Shown here piece after piece: positions 33,991-44,055 of a DNA stretch of 64,000 bases; within the stretch, counting starts at the first letter, position 1, and every line of letters begins with the position of its first letter. The position numbers and the translations under genes were made by a program. The notes beneath the pieces are model-generated. The model saw only the letters and a program-made list of their open reading frames with translations. It had not been told where the DNA came from and did not search any database. Source of the DNA: Chitinophaga pinensis (GTDB taxonomy: Bacteria; Bacteroidota; Bacteroidia; Flavobacteriales_D; Crocinitomicaceae); contig CALPMT020000002.1 in assembly GCA_943324745.2 (NCBI GenBank), forward strand, positions 1 through 64,000, given 5' to 3'.

Positions 33991-36351
33991 TTATTTTTTC
34001 TTTTTAGTAGGCACTTTTTTAACAGTTGAAGTAGCGGTAGTTTTTTTAGCAAATCGACCAGTTTTTTTTGCAGCAGGTTGTTCTTTGTGAAGTTTTACAC
34101 ATTCCTCATACGTTAAATCTTCCCAGTTACCACCTTTAGGTAATTTCACATTATCCTTACCTACTTTTAAATAGGCTCCCCAACGGCCATTTAAAATTTG
34201 CATTTCCTCTTGTTCAGGAAATACTTTTAATATTTTATTAGCATCATCTTCCCGCTTTTGCAGAATCAACTCTTGTGCTCTTTCCAGGGAAACAATCATA
34301 GGGTCGTCTTCTTTTTTCAAGGAGATAAATGCTTTTCCATGTTGTAGATAAGGACCAAATCTTCCAACATTTGCTTTGACTAGTTGCTCTTCGAATTCAC
34401 CTAAAGTTCTTGGCAATTTAAATAATTCCAATGCCATTTCAAGTGTCATTGAATCTAAATTTTGACCAGTCCTCAAGGAAGCAAATTGTGGTTTTTCTCC
34501 ATCTTCTTTTTCATCCCCAATTTGGACCATTGGTCCAAAACGGCCTATACGAACAATAATTTTTTTACCAGATTCTGGATGAATGCCTAATTCACGTTCT
34601 CCTGTAGCTCTATCGGAGTGTTCTAATGTGTTTATAACATTTTCATGGAAAGGGCTGTAGAAATCTTGTAGCATTTTAGTCCATACAATTTCTCCTTGTG
34701 CGATTTCATCAAACTGTTGCTCTACTTTGGCTGTAAAATGGTAGTCCATGATACGGTCAAAGTGTTCACATAAAAAATCAGTTACTACAATACCTATATC
34801 TGTAGGGAATAATTTATTTTTTTCTTTTCCTGTAATTTCAGATTTTTTTTCTTCCGAAATTGAATTGTTTACCAATTCAACCACAGTATACTCTCTCACC
34901 TCGCCTTCTCTTTCTTCTTTTTCTACGTATCCCCTTTTTTGAATCGTAGAAATTGTTGGTGCATACGTAGATGGTCGGCCGATACCTAATTCTTCTAGTT
35001 TTTTAACCAAGGAAGCCTCCACATATCTTGGAGCAGGTCTAGAAAAACGTTGTGTAGCTTTAATGATCGAACGTTCTAATTTTTCACCTACAAATACTTC
35101 AGGAAGGAGTTCCGAGTTTTCATCCTCTTCTTCATCTAACGTAGCAGCCAAATATACTTTTAAGAAGCCGTCAAATTTAATCACCTCACCCTTGGCGTTG
35201 AATACATCTTCTAAGGATTGGTTTCCAATTTTAATGGTTGTGCGTTCTAGTCTTGCATTACTCATTTGCGAAGCAATCGAACGTTTCCATATCAAATCAT
35301 ACAATTTTACCTCATCTGATTCACCAATTATTGAATGAGTAGCAAAATCAGTTGGTCTAATTGCCTCATGCGCTTCTTGTGCACCAGCATTTTTTGTTTT
35401 ATATTTTGTAGGATTGGAATAATCTTCACCATAAGCGCTCAAAATTTCCGCTTTAGCACCATTCAATGCAGTGTCCGAGAAATTTACTGAGTCTGTTCTC
35501 ATGTAAGTGATTTTTCCAGCTTCATATAATTTTTGCGCAACCGACATTGTACGAGAAACAGAGAACCCTAATTTCAAACTTGCTTCTTGTTGTAAAGTAG
35601 AAGTAGTAAAAGGTGCCGAGGGTGTTTTTGTTGCTGGTTTTGTTTGGACATCTATAACATTAAAATTAGTTTCGCGAAACTGCTCTACCAATTTGTGCAC
35701 CTCTTCGAGGGTCCCAATATTGCGAGCTATGTCAGCTTTTATTTTTTCTTTCCCTTTAGAGAAAACAGCTTGAATTTTATAAAAAGTTTCTGAAGCGAAA
35801 GCACGTATTTCTTTTTCACGTTCAACAATTAATCTTACCGCTACCGATTGTACACGTCCAGCAGACAAGCTTGGTCTTACCTTTTTCCATAATACAGGAG
35901 AGAGTTCGAACCCAACTAATCTATCTAATACTCTTCTCGCTTGTTGAGCGTCAACTAAATTAATATCAATTGCTCTTGGATTTTCAATTGCTTTAATTAT
36001 AGCAGATTTCGTAATTTCATTAAACGTAATTCTACGTGTTTCTTTCTTAGCAAGACCCAAAGTTTCAAATAAATGCCATGAAATAGCTTCTCCTTCGCGG
36101 TCCTCATCCGTCGCTAGCCAGACAATTTCAGCTTCTTTACTTAATTTTTTAAGTTCCGCGACTACCGCTTTTTTATCCGCAGAGACTTCATAATTTGGAT
36201 GAAAATTATTTTCGATCTCGATCGCCATTCCTTTAGAGGCCAAGTCTCTCACGTGACCATAACTAGATTTAACAACAAAATCTTTTCCGAGATACCCTTC
36301 AATCGTCTTTGCTTTTGCAGGGGACTCAACTATTACTAAATTCTTAGCCAT
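33991..36351 (-). CDS. topA: DNA topoisomerase I
   Basis: This 786-residue type IA topoisomerase has a TOPRIM domain with DEDRE at 82-86 and the active-site Tyr283 in 'ITYMRTDS'. 'FTTSTLQQEASLKLGFSVSRTM' and 'LGIGRPSTYAPTISTIQKRGY' confirm TopA. The C-terminal third carries repeated TopA-type modules ('GRFGPYLQHGKAFISL', 'NGRWGAYLKVGKDNVKLPKG') without zinc-finger cysteines, then a basic tail (poly-Lys) for DNA binding. It relaxes negative supercoils. A promoter with -33 TTTG and an imperfect -7 box lies upstream. Confidence 0.95.
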   Translation of the reverse strand: MAKNLVIVESPAKAKTIEGYLGKDFVVKSSYGHVRDLASKGMAIEIENNFHPNYEVSADKKAVVAELKKLSKEAEIVWLATDEDREGEAISWHLFETLGLAKKETRRITFNEITKSAIIKAIENPRAIDINLVDAQQARRVLDRLVGFELSPVLWKKVRPSLSAGRVQSVAVRLIVEREKEIRAFASETFYKIQAVFSKGKEKIKADIARNIGTLEEVHKLVEQFRETNFNVIDVQTKPATKTPSAPFTTSTLQQEASLKLGFSVSRTMSVAQKLYEAGKITYMRTDSVNFSDTALNGAKAEILSAYGEDYSNPTKYKTKNAGAQEAHEAIRPTDFATHSIIGESDEVKLYDLIWKRSIASQMSNARLERTTIKIGNQSLEDVFNAKGEVIKFDGFLKVYLAATLDEEEDENSELLPEVFVGEKLERSIIKATQRFSRPAPRYVEASLVKKLEELGIGRPSTYAPTISTIQKRGYVEKEEREGEVREYTVVELVNNSISEEKKSEITGKEKNKLFPTDIGIVVTDFLCEHFDRIMDYHFTAKVEQQFDEIAQGEIVWTKMLQDFYSPFHENVINTLEHSDRATGERELGIHPESGKKIIVRIGRFGPMVQIGDEKEDGEKPQFASLRTGQNLDSMTLEMALELFKLPRTLGEFEEQLVKANVGRFGPYLQHGKAFISLKKEDDPMIVSLERAQELILQKREDDANKILKVFPEQEEMQILNGRWGAYLKVGKDNVKLPKGGNWEDLTYEECVKLHKEQPAAKKTGRFAKKTTATSTVKKVPTKKKK

Positions 36352-36380
36352 GTGTTTTTTGCTTTATTATAAATGCGATG

Positions 36381-36412
36381 CAAAATAAGGTGTTTTAAAA
36401 TTGAAAAACAAA
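36381..36412 (-). promoter_or_regulatory. topA promoter candidate
   Basis: On the minus strand a -33 TTTG (36412-36409) is followed after 20 bases by TTATTTTG (36388-36381), one mismatch from the -7 consensus. Confidence 0.45.
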
Positions 36413-36435
36413 CGGAAAGTATAAAAAGGGGATTT

Positions 36436-36517
36436 GAGGGATGAGTAAAGAGTCTGGTGGCTGGGAGTAATAAGGGTGCGGTGGAGGTCTGGTGGCGGGT
36501 GCTTCACGACTCACCCG
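36436..36517. repeat. GC-rich patch with short direct repeats and hairpin, related to the 48.6 kb repeat
   Basis: GAGGGATGAGTAAAGAGT (36436-36453) matches 48672-48689 at 17 of 18 bases. GTCTGGTGGC occurs at 36452-36461 and 36487-36496. CGGGTG (36496-36501) pairs with CACCCG (36512-36517). The patch is unusually G-rich for this genome and lies between topA and miaB. Confidence 0.55.
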
Positions 36518-36546
36518 AACGGTAACAAAAATTAACAACTGACATT

Positions 36547-36577
36547 TTGGCACGGTTTGATTTTTTTGGTAAATTTG
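36547..36577 (+). promoter_or_regulatory. miaB promoter (-33 TTG, -7 TAAATTTG)
   Basis: TTG at 36547-36549 and TAAATTTG at 36570-36577 are 20 bases apart, and the box ends 25 bases before the miaB ATG. Confidence 0.7.
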
Positions 36578-36602
36578 TAGAGGTAAAAGTAAAAGTATAA
36601 AA

Positions 36603-38045
36603 ATGAGCAACATTGATTTAGGAACTAGTAAATTCATTGATGAACAAAGGCAAGGAGAGTCGATACATGTTGAAACAACTTCCCTTTCGAATGGTAAGAA
36701 ATTATTTTTAGAGAGTTATGGTTGTGCTATGAACTTTTCCGATAGTGAAGTTGTTGCTTCAATACTAAGTCAAAAAGGATATAGTACGACACGTGATGAA
36801 TTGGAAGCTGACGTTATCTTATTAAATACGTGTTCTATTAGAGAAAATGCTGAACAAAAAGTTCGTATACGTCTAAATGATTTTAAAAATCGTAAGAAAA
36901 GACAACCAGGATTAATTGTTGGAGTACTTGGCTGTATGGCGGAGCGTTTAAAACAAAATTTATTGGACGAGGAAAAATTAGTTGATATTGTTGCTGGTCC
37001 AGATTCATACAGAGATTTACCAAATTTAATTTCAGCGGTAGAGAGTGGTCAAAAGGCTGTTAACGTATTATTATCTCGTGAAGAAACCTATGCCGATATA
37101 AGCCCAGTTCGTTTGGATGAAAAAGGAGTAAGTTCGTTTGTAAGTATTACACGTGGATGTGATAATATGTGTTCATTTTGTGTCGTGCCATTCACACGTG
37201 GAAGAGAACGTTCCCGAGACCCTCAAACGATTTTAGAAGAATGTACAACTTTGTTTCATAATGGCTATCGAGAAGTAACTTTATTGGGACAAAATGTAGA
37301 CAGTTACCGTTGGAACATGACGAGTAAAGGTGAAGTAAAAGAGGAAAATGTTGCTACTACAAATTTTGCTGAATTATTAGAAATGGTTGCGAAGATACAT
37401 CCACTTTTACGTATTCGTTTTTCCACGTCTCACCCAAAAGATATGACAGATGATGTTTTAGAGACGATGGCTAATTATCCTAATATTGCAAATCATATTC
37501 ATTTACCTGTTCAATCTGGAAATAATGATATGTTATACCGAATGAATAGAGGGTATACAAGAGAGTGGTTTTTAGATCGAGTTGCGGCTATTAAGCGAAT
37601 ACTTCCTGATTGTACTATTTCCACAGATATCATTACTGGTTTTTGTGGAGAAACAGAAGATGAGCATCAAGACACACTTTCATTAATGAAGGAAGTGAAA
37701 TTTGATTTTGCTTATATGTACATGTATTCTGAACGACCCAAAACGTTAGCAGAAAGGAAATTTAAAGATGATGTTCCTGAAGAAGTGAAAAAACATCGTT
37801 TGTCAGAAATTATCGATTTACAACGTAAAAATTCTTTACAGGCACATCAATCATTTATTGGTTATATTCAAGAAGTACTTATTGAAGGGTTTTCAAAACG
37901 TTCTGAAGAACATCAAGTTGGACGAAATCAAAACAATATAAAAGTAGTATTTCCAAAAACAGACTTACCAATCGCAACTTATGTACAGGTAAAGATAACA
38001 GACTGTACTTCTGCAACATTAATAGGAGAAGTATTAGCTTTATAA
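36603..38045 (+). CDS. miaB: tRNA-2-methylthio-N6-dimethylallyladenosine synthase
   Basis: This 480-residue methylthiotransferase has an N-terminal domain with three cluster cysteines ('[13 protein letters not shown]', '[10 protein letters not shown]', '[10 protein letters not shown]'). The radical-SAM CxxxCxxC is in '[15 protein letters not shown]', and a C-terminal TRAM domain follows. It converts i6A37 to ms2i6A37 in tRNAs reading UNN codons. About 30 extra N-terminal residues precede the domain. It is first in a run with the sigma-54 activator (3 bases on), lptE, a TPR-like protein and secG. Confidence 0.94.
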   Translation: MSNIDLGTSKFIDEQRQGESIHVETTSLSNGKKLFLESYGCAMNFSDSEVVASILSQKGYSTTRDELEADVILLNTCSIRENAEQKVRIRLNDFKNRKKRQPGLIVGVLGCMAERLKQNLLDEEKLVDIVAGPDSYRDLPNLISAVESGQKAVNVLLSREETYADISPVRLDEKGVSSFVSITRGCDNMCSFCVVPFTRGRERSRDPQTILEECTTLFHNGYREVTLLGQNVDSYRWNMTSKGEVKEENVATTNFAELLEMVAKIHPLLRIRFSTSHPKDMTDDVLETMANYPNIANHIHLPVQSGNNDMLYRMNRGYTREWFLDRVAAIKRILPDCTISTDIITGFCGETEDEHQDTLSLMKEVKFDFAYMYMYSERPKTLAERKFKDDVPEEVKKHRLSEIIDLQRKNSLQAHQSFIGYIQEVLIEGFSKRSEEHQVGRNQNNIKVVFPKTDLPIATYVQVKITDCTSATLIGEVLAL

Positions 38046-38048
38046 ATT

Positions 38049-39287
38049 ATGAATTTACAACAAATTAAGCAGCGATTTGGTATTATTGGGAATTCCCCTT
38101 TGTTAAATCGTGCGTTGGAAATCGCAGCACAAGTAGCACCGACTGATATTTCCATTTTGGTAACCGGTGAGAGCGGAACGGGAAAAGAAATTATTCCTCA
38201 AGTCATCCATCAATTAAGCGCTCGAAAGCATGGTGAATATATAGCTGTTAACTGTGGGGCAATACCAGAAGGCACTATTGATTCTGAATTATTTGGGCAT
38301 GAAAAAGGTTCATTTACAGGGGCAAGTGGCAGTCGTCAAGGATATTTTGAGGTAGCTGATGGTGGCACATTATTTTTGGACGAGGTTGCCGAATTACCTA
38401 TGCAGACACAAGTTCGTTTATTAAGAGTATTAGAAACTGGTGAATTTATTCGAGTTGGATCTTCAAAAGTCATTAAAACAAATGTTCGTGTTGTTGCAGC
38501 AACCAATGAAAATATGCAAAGAGCCATTTCTTCCGGGAAATTCAGAGAGGATTTATTGTATCGATTGAGTACAGTTCCGATTGCATTACCAGCACTTCGC
38601 CAGCGTAAAGAAGATATAAATTTATTGTTTCGAAAATTCGCGAATGATTTTGCTGAAAAATACAGAATGCCAGCAATTCGATTAACTTCAGAAGCAGTTA
38701 TTGTAATTGAGCATTACACTTGGTCTGGAAATATTCGACAATTAAAAAACTTAGTTGAGCAAATTTCAGTGATAGAAAGCAAGCGAGAAATTGATGAAAT
38801 CACCATTCAAAATTATTTACCTGTTATAAGTGAGAATTTACCAAGTGTTATTTCCAAATCTGAAGAATCCATTTCCGAGCGTGATATCATGTATAAATTT
38901 CTCTTTGATATGAAGAGTGATTTAAATGATTTAAAGAAATTAGTTCATGAATTAATCAATAAGGGATCTGATTTTCAATTGAATTCAGAGCAATCTGCGA
39001 TGATTAATCGCATGTATAATGATATGGCACCTAGTAAAGCTGAAACACATATTTATCAACCTTCCATTGAAGGAACAAAATTTGTGTCTAGTGAAGAAGT
39101 GTTTCAACAAGACTTTCATGAACATATCGAGGTTGAAGAATCATTATCCTTGGAAGATCGTGAGAAAGAGTTGATCAAAAAAGCATTGGAAAAACATCGT
39201 GGTAAACGAAAATATGCTGCAGAAGAATTAGGGATTTCAGAACGTACATTGTATCGAAAAATTAAAGAATATAACATCCAAGCCTGA
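38049..39287 (+). CDS. sigma-54-dependent transcriptional activator without receiver domain
   Basis: This 412-residue protein starts almost directly with the AAA+ domain (residues 15-240): Walker A 'GESGTGKE', the sigma-54-contact loop, Walker B 'GGTLFLDEVAE', and 'RFREDLLYRL'-like sensor motifs. A linker follows (residues 260-370), then a Fis-type HTH ('KYAAEELGISERTLYRKI'). There is no N-terminal receiver, GAF or PAS domain, so control must come from the linker, a partner or gene expression. The L1 loop reads GSFTGA instead of GAFTGA. It overlaps lptE by one base (TGATG), suggesting envelope-linked control. Confidence 0.9.
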   Translation: MNLQQIKQRFGIIGNSPLLNRALEIAAQVAPTDISILVTGESGTGKEIIPQVIHQLSARKHGEYIAVNCGAIPEGTIDSELFGHEKGSFTGASGSRQGYFEVADGGTLFLDEVAELPMQTQVRLLRVLETGEFIRVGSSKVIKTNVRVVAATNENMQRAISSGKFREDLLYRLSTVPIALPALRQRKEDINLLFRKFANDFAEKYRMPAIRLTSEAVIVIEHYTWSGNIRQLKNLVEQISVIESKREIDEITIQNYLPVISENLPSVISKSEESISERDIMYKFLFDMKSDLNDLKKLVHELINKGSDFQLNSEQSAMINRMYNDMAPSKAETHIYQPSIEGTKFVSSEEVFQQDFHEHIEVEESLSLEDREKELIKKALEKHRGKRKYAAEELGISERTLYRKIKEYNIQA

Positions 39288-39799
39288 TGAAGTTAATCTG
39301 TTGTTTAATCATAATACTATTATCCTTAGATTCATGTTGGCCAACTAGTATATCATTTAAAGATACTGGTTCGATGCCTGAGGAATGGAAAACGTTTTCG
39401 ATAAGTCCTTTGGAAAATAATGCTCCAAATGCTCCGATTAGCTATTCAGCTCAGTTAGCTGATGAAATAAGAGATGGAATACAAAATAATACACGTTTAA
39501 AATTATCTACAACACCAAATAGTGGCGAAATTCGTATTGAAGGTGTGATTACAAGTTATTCAATTTCACCTATTGCTCTCCAACCCGGAGATAATGCTGC
39601 GAAAAACAGATTAACAATTAATAGTAATTATAAAATAAATATACTGGCACCAAAAGAACAAGAAATGATAGTTTCCTGCTCAAGATTTTCAGACTATAAT
39701 TCCTCTCAAGATATAGGAAGTGTAGAAACCGAATTATTGAAAGACATTAATAAGCAAGTAGTTCAAGATATTATAAATAAGTTATTATCCAATTGGTAG
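39287..39799 (+). CDS. lptE: LptE-like LPS-assembly lipoprotein
   Basis: This 170-residue lipoprotein has signal and lipobox 'LSLDSC' (Cys17). The body fits the LptE family of the Bacteroidota: 'FSISPLENNAPNAP', 'LADEIRDGIQNNTRLKL', 'IRIEGVITSYSISPIA' and the terminal helix 'LLKDINKQVVQDIINKLLSNW'. LptE plugs the LptD outer-membrane barrel that inserts LPS. Its place between a sigma-54 activator and secG fits the usual gene order in this phylum. Confidence 0.83.
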   Translation: MKLICCLIIILLSLDSCWPTSISFKDTGSMPEEWKTFSISPLENNAPNAPISYSAQLADEIRDGIQNNTRLKLSTTPNSGEIRIEGVITSYSISPIALQPGDNAAKNRLTINSNYKINILAPKEQEMIVSCSRFSDYNSSQDIGSVETELLKDINKQVVQDIINKLLSNW

Positions 39800-39800
39800 T

Positions 39801-40721
39801 ATGAATTTACACGATATTTCATTACGTATTGAAAATCCGTCCTTACTCTTGTCGGCTGACATACCTGTATTGCAAGAACTCACAAAAAAGTACCCATACT
39901 CACAATTACTTTCTATCCTTTATCTAAAAGCTTTATCTAAGGATCAGGCCTTAGAACTAGAAGATGAAGTTGGAAAACATGCATATAAAATTACTGATCG
40001 TGGAAGATTGTTTGAAATTCTTAATGAGCAATCAGAAGTAGAAATTATTACCGAAATTTTTGAAGAAACAAGTAAAGAAGAAACAAGTAAAAAAGAAGAA
40101 TATTCTTTATTAGATAATGAAAATTCTGAAATTGAAATACAAAAAATCGACTCTGAGATTATAGTTAAACACTCTAACGACCTGAAAAACGAGCCCCAAA
40201 AAACATCTTCTAATGATGAAAAATATTTAGATTTAGAAGTTATTTCCAATGCAATTTCTGGAGTTTTTGAAAAAGAATTTGAACCAATACGTAATGAAAA
40301 AGAAACAATTCAAACTTCTGTTCAGAAAGAAAAACATAACGAAACAAGCGAAAACGAACAAGTCAAAATAAAGAATAAAGAATCTAAACAGCGATTTAGT
40401 TCATGGTTACGTTTAGGTTCTACTTCAGAGGTTAAATCAGATAAAAGTTACAAAGTAGATAACATCATAGATACATTTATCCAAGAGGATCCAAAAATTA
40501 GTCAACCTAAGAAAGAATTTTACTCTCCTATTAAGCAAGCTAAAAAAAGTTTAGATTCCGAAAACATTCAGTATACAGAAACATTAGCTAATATTTTAGG
40601 GATCCAAGGTAATTATCCAAAAGCTATTTTAGCTTATGAACAATTATGCTTGACAATTCCAGAAAAAAAGACTTTCTTTGTAAAAAAAATTAAAGAGTTA
40701 AAAGAAAAATTAAATTCATAA
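39801..40721 (+). CDS. hypothetical protein with C-terminal TPR-like helices
   Basis: This 306-residue protein has no export signal. The N-terminal 80 residues are helical ('VLQELTKKYPYSQLLSILYLKAL'). A long, highly charged and probably disordered middle (about 85-250, Glu/Lys/Ser) follows, and the C-terminal 55 residues look like one or two TPR helices ('TETLANILGIQGNYPKAILAYEQL'). It lies one base after lptE and three before secG, and is a conserved place-holder of this operon in the Bacteroidota as far as I recall. Its role is unknown. Confidence 0.65.
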   Translation: MNLHDISLRIENPSLLLSADIPVLQELTKKYPYSQLLSILYLKALSKDQALELEDEVGKHAYKITDRGRLFEILNEQSEVEIITEIFEETSKEETSKKEEYSLLDNENSEIEIQKIDSEIIVKHSNDLKNEPQKTSSNDEKYLDLEVISNAISGVFEKEFEPIRNEKETIQTSVQKEKHNETSENEQVKIKNKESKQRFSSWLRLGSTSEVKSDKSYKVDNIIDTFIQEDPKISQPKKEFYSPIKQAKKSLDSENIQYTETLANILGIQGNYPKAILAYEQLCLTIPEKKTFFVKKIKELKEKLNS

Positions 40722-40724
40722 GTT

Positions 40725-41006
40725 ATGGCGGTTTTATCTATTATTATCATTTTAGCAAGTATTTTATTAATTGCGGTTATTTTTATTCAAAACCCTAAAG
40801 GTGGAGGATTATCTTCTGATTTTGGATCCGCTACACAATTGGGTGGTATTCAAAAAACAAATGAATTCATTGATAATTTCACAAAAATATTAGCTGTAGT
40901 TATTGCTGTATGTAGTATTGCGATGACTGTTATTTCTACTCCTAAGAAAACGGTACAAGTACAACCAACTGAACAAGCTCCACAAAATGGTGCTCCACAG
41001 CAGTAA
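40725..41006 (+). CDS. secG: preprotein translocase subunit SecG
   Basis: This 93-residue protein has two membrane helices (about 2-21 and 52-72) linked by 'QNPKGGGLSSDFGSATQLGG', the SecG signature, and a short Pro/Gln-rich tail. SecG is the third core subunit of the SecYEG channel. A strong intrinsic terminator ends the miaB-to-secG run 20 bases later, leaving groS-groL as a separate unit. Confidence 0.92.
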   Translation: MAVLSIIIILASILLIAVIFIQNPKGGGLSSDFGSATQLGGIQKTNEFIDNFTKILAVVIAVCSIAMTVISTPKKTVQVQPTEQAPQNGAPQQ

Positions 41007-41025
41007 AAAGTAAGTTAGATTATTT

Positions 41026-41063
41026 AAAATGTCAGTATGTCCATCATACTGACATTTTTTTTT
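41026..41063 (+). terminator. intrinsic terminator of the miaB-secG run
   Basis: AAAATGTCAGTATG (41026-41039) pairs perfectly with CATACTGACATTTT (41045-41058) over a 5-base loop and is followed by more T to 41063. Confidence 0.9.
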
Positions 41064-41089
41064 CTCAATAATTGCCAAAAAATGAAAAA

Positions 41090-41120
41090 TTGTCCATATA
41101 ATACTCATGGCACAAATTTG
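41090..41120 (+). promoter_or_regulatory. groS-groL promoter candidate
   Basis: TTG at 41090-41092 and CAAATTTG at 41113-41120 (one mismatch to TAnnTTTG) are 20 bases apart. I see no CIRCE element, the HrcA operator. Confidence 0.45.
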
Positions 41121-41156
41121 GTGTATAAAGAAAATGAAATTTAATATTTATAACAT

Positions 41157-41435
41157 ATGTCTATATCATTTAAACCATTAGCGGATCGCGTTTTAATTGA
41201 ACCAGCTGCAGCAGAAGAAAAAACAGCAAGTGGAATCATTATTCCTGACACTGCAAAGGAAAAACCATTACATGGCGTTGTAAAAGCTATTGGAAATGGC
41301 AAAAAAGATGAGCCTATCACATTAAAAGTTGGGGATAATGTCATGTATGGTCAATATTCGGGTACTGAAATTAAGATAGATGGAAACAAATATCTTATTA
41401 TGAAAGAAGCGGATGTTTACGGGGTGATTGGTTAA
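41157..41435 (+). CDS. groS: co-chaperonin GroES
   Basis: This 92-residue protein matches GroES over its whole length: '[36 protein letters not shown]' is the start and mobile loop, '[19 protein letters not shown]' the roof, and '[13 protein letters not shown]' the end. It caps GroEL in ATP-driven folding. groL follows after 55 bases that hold an 8-bp hairpin. Confidence 0.96.
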   Translation: MSISFKPLADRVLIEPAAAEEKTASGIIIPDTAKEKPLHGVVKAIGNGKKDEPITLKVGDNVMYGQYSGTEIKIDGNKYLIMKEADVYGVIG

Positions 41436-41455
41436 TTATATTTTTAAAAAAAATT

Positions 41456-41475
41456 GGGTTAGTCTCGACTAACCC
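41456..41475 (+). promoter_or_regulatory. hairpin between groS and groL
   Basis: GGGTTAGT (41456-41463) pairs perfectly with ACTAACCC (41468-41475) over a CTCG loop, 15 bases before the groL ATG. There is no T-run, so it is not a terminator; it may shape mRNA processing or translation of groL. Confidence 0.5.
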
Positions 41476-41484
41476 CTAACATAA

Positions 41485-43125
<1,641 letters not shown>

Positions 43126-43138
43126 AATTAGGATTTAT

Positions 43139-43160
43139 AGGTTTGAGGCAACTCAAACCT
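43139..43160 (+). terminator. first hairpin after groL
   Basis: AGGTTTGAG (43139-43147) and CTCAAACCT (43152-43160) form a perfect 9-bp stem with a GCAA tetraloop, followed by TTC. It is a weak terminator or an mRNA-stabilising hairpin. Confidence 0.6.
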
Positions 43161-43214
43161 TTCTCGTCCTTCCTTCCCTACTTGTTTAGGATAGATAAGG
43201 ACGCCTATATATAG

Positions 43215-43244
43215 AACTCTCTTGGGAAACCGAGGGAGTTTTTT
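43215..43244 (+). terminator. second, stronger terminator after groL
   Basis: AACTCTCT (43215-43222) pairs with AGGGAGTT (43233-43240), one wobble, followed by T to 43244. Between the two hairpins, CGTCCTT (43165-43171) can pair with AAGGACG (43197-43203). Confidence 0.75.
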
Positions 43245-43253
43245 GTTGGGTAT

Positions 43254-44015
43254 TTATATATTTTTAAGAAGGCTTTGAAATCTATCTTTTTTACGAACAG
43301 ATACTGGAACTTTCGATAAGTCGTTCATTTCAATATAAAGTCCGTCAGTTTTATTAAAAGCTTTTACATACGCCATATTAATCAAGTGAGACTGATGTAC
43401 TCGTTCAAACCCATGAGGAGAAAGAAGCTCTTCATATTCTTTTAATGTTTTTGAAATAAGAACTGGTTTATGGTTTATGATGAAAAATTTAGTATAATTA
43501 TCTTCACTTTCACAACGGATAATATCTGATACTTCAAAAACATGTGCTCCGTCAGAATTTGATAAGACTATGCGTTTAAATTCTTTAGTTTTTTTACGAA
43601 TATTTTCTAGTAGAATACCAACATTTTCATTACTTGAGTTCTTTATTACAGCTTGTACAATCTTATCTGTTACTTGTTTTAAATCTTCTGGATCCACTGG
43701 TTTTAATAAGTAGTCGAGGGCAGAAAAACGAAAAGCTTTGACAGCATATTGTTCAAAAGCAGTAATAAAAACGATTTGTTGATTGATTTTTCCATTGTGT
43801 TGAATCAATTTCTCCAAAATATCGAAACCAGTACCATCACCCAATTGTATATCTAAAAATAACACATCTGATGGATTTTTTTCAATGATCTCAAACCCAG
43901 AAGATACGCTTTCCCCTTCTCCTACTACTTCAATTTGAGGCGCATAGCGAGAAAGCATACTTTTTAGTCCTACACGTAGGTTGGCATCGTCGTCGATTAA
44001 TATAGCTTTTATCAT
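43254..44015 (-). CDS. LytTR-family response regulator
   Basis: This 253-residue regulator has a receiver domain (residues 1-120), with acidic pocket 'LIDDD', phospho-acceptor Asp55 in 'VLFLDIQLGDGTG', Lys in 'YLLKPVDPEDL' and Thr in 'IVFITAFEQ'. A LytTR DNA-binding domain follows (about 150-250): 'IIRCESEDNYTKFFI', 'HQSHLINMAYV' and 'SVRKKDRF'. It is the partner of the histidine kinase 40 bases upstream in the same direction. Targets are unknown. Confidence 0.92.
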   Translation of the reverse strand: MIKAILIDDDANLRVGLKSMLSRYAPQIEVVGEGESVSSGFEIIEKNPSDVLFLDIQLGDGTGFDILEKLIQHNGKINQQIVFITAFEQYAVKAFRFSALDYLLKPVDPEDLKQVTDKIVQAVIKNSSNENVGILLENIRKKTKEFKRIVLSNSDGAHVFEVSDIIRCESEDNYTKFFIINHKPVLISKTLKEYEELLSPHGFERVHQSHLINMAYVKAFNKTDGLYIEMNDLSKVPVSVRKKDRFQSLLKNI

Positions 44016-44055
44016 TTTTTTAACAAATTACAGATTAGCAAATTACAGATTTCAA

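Noticed and set aside
36395-36637. 80-codon minus-strand frame upstream of miaB
   Set aside because: It lies in the G-rich repeat patch and in the miaB promoter and start region, has a non-protein-like composition and runs against miaB.
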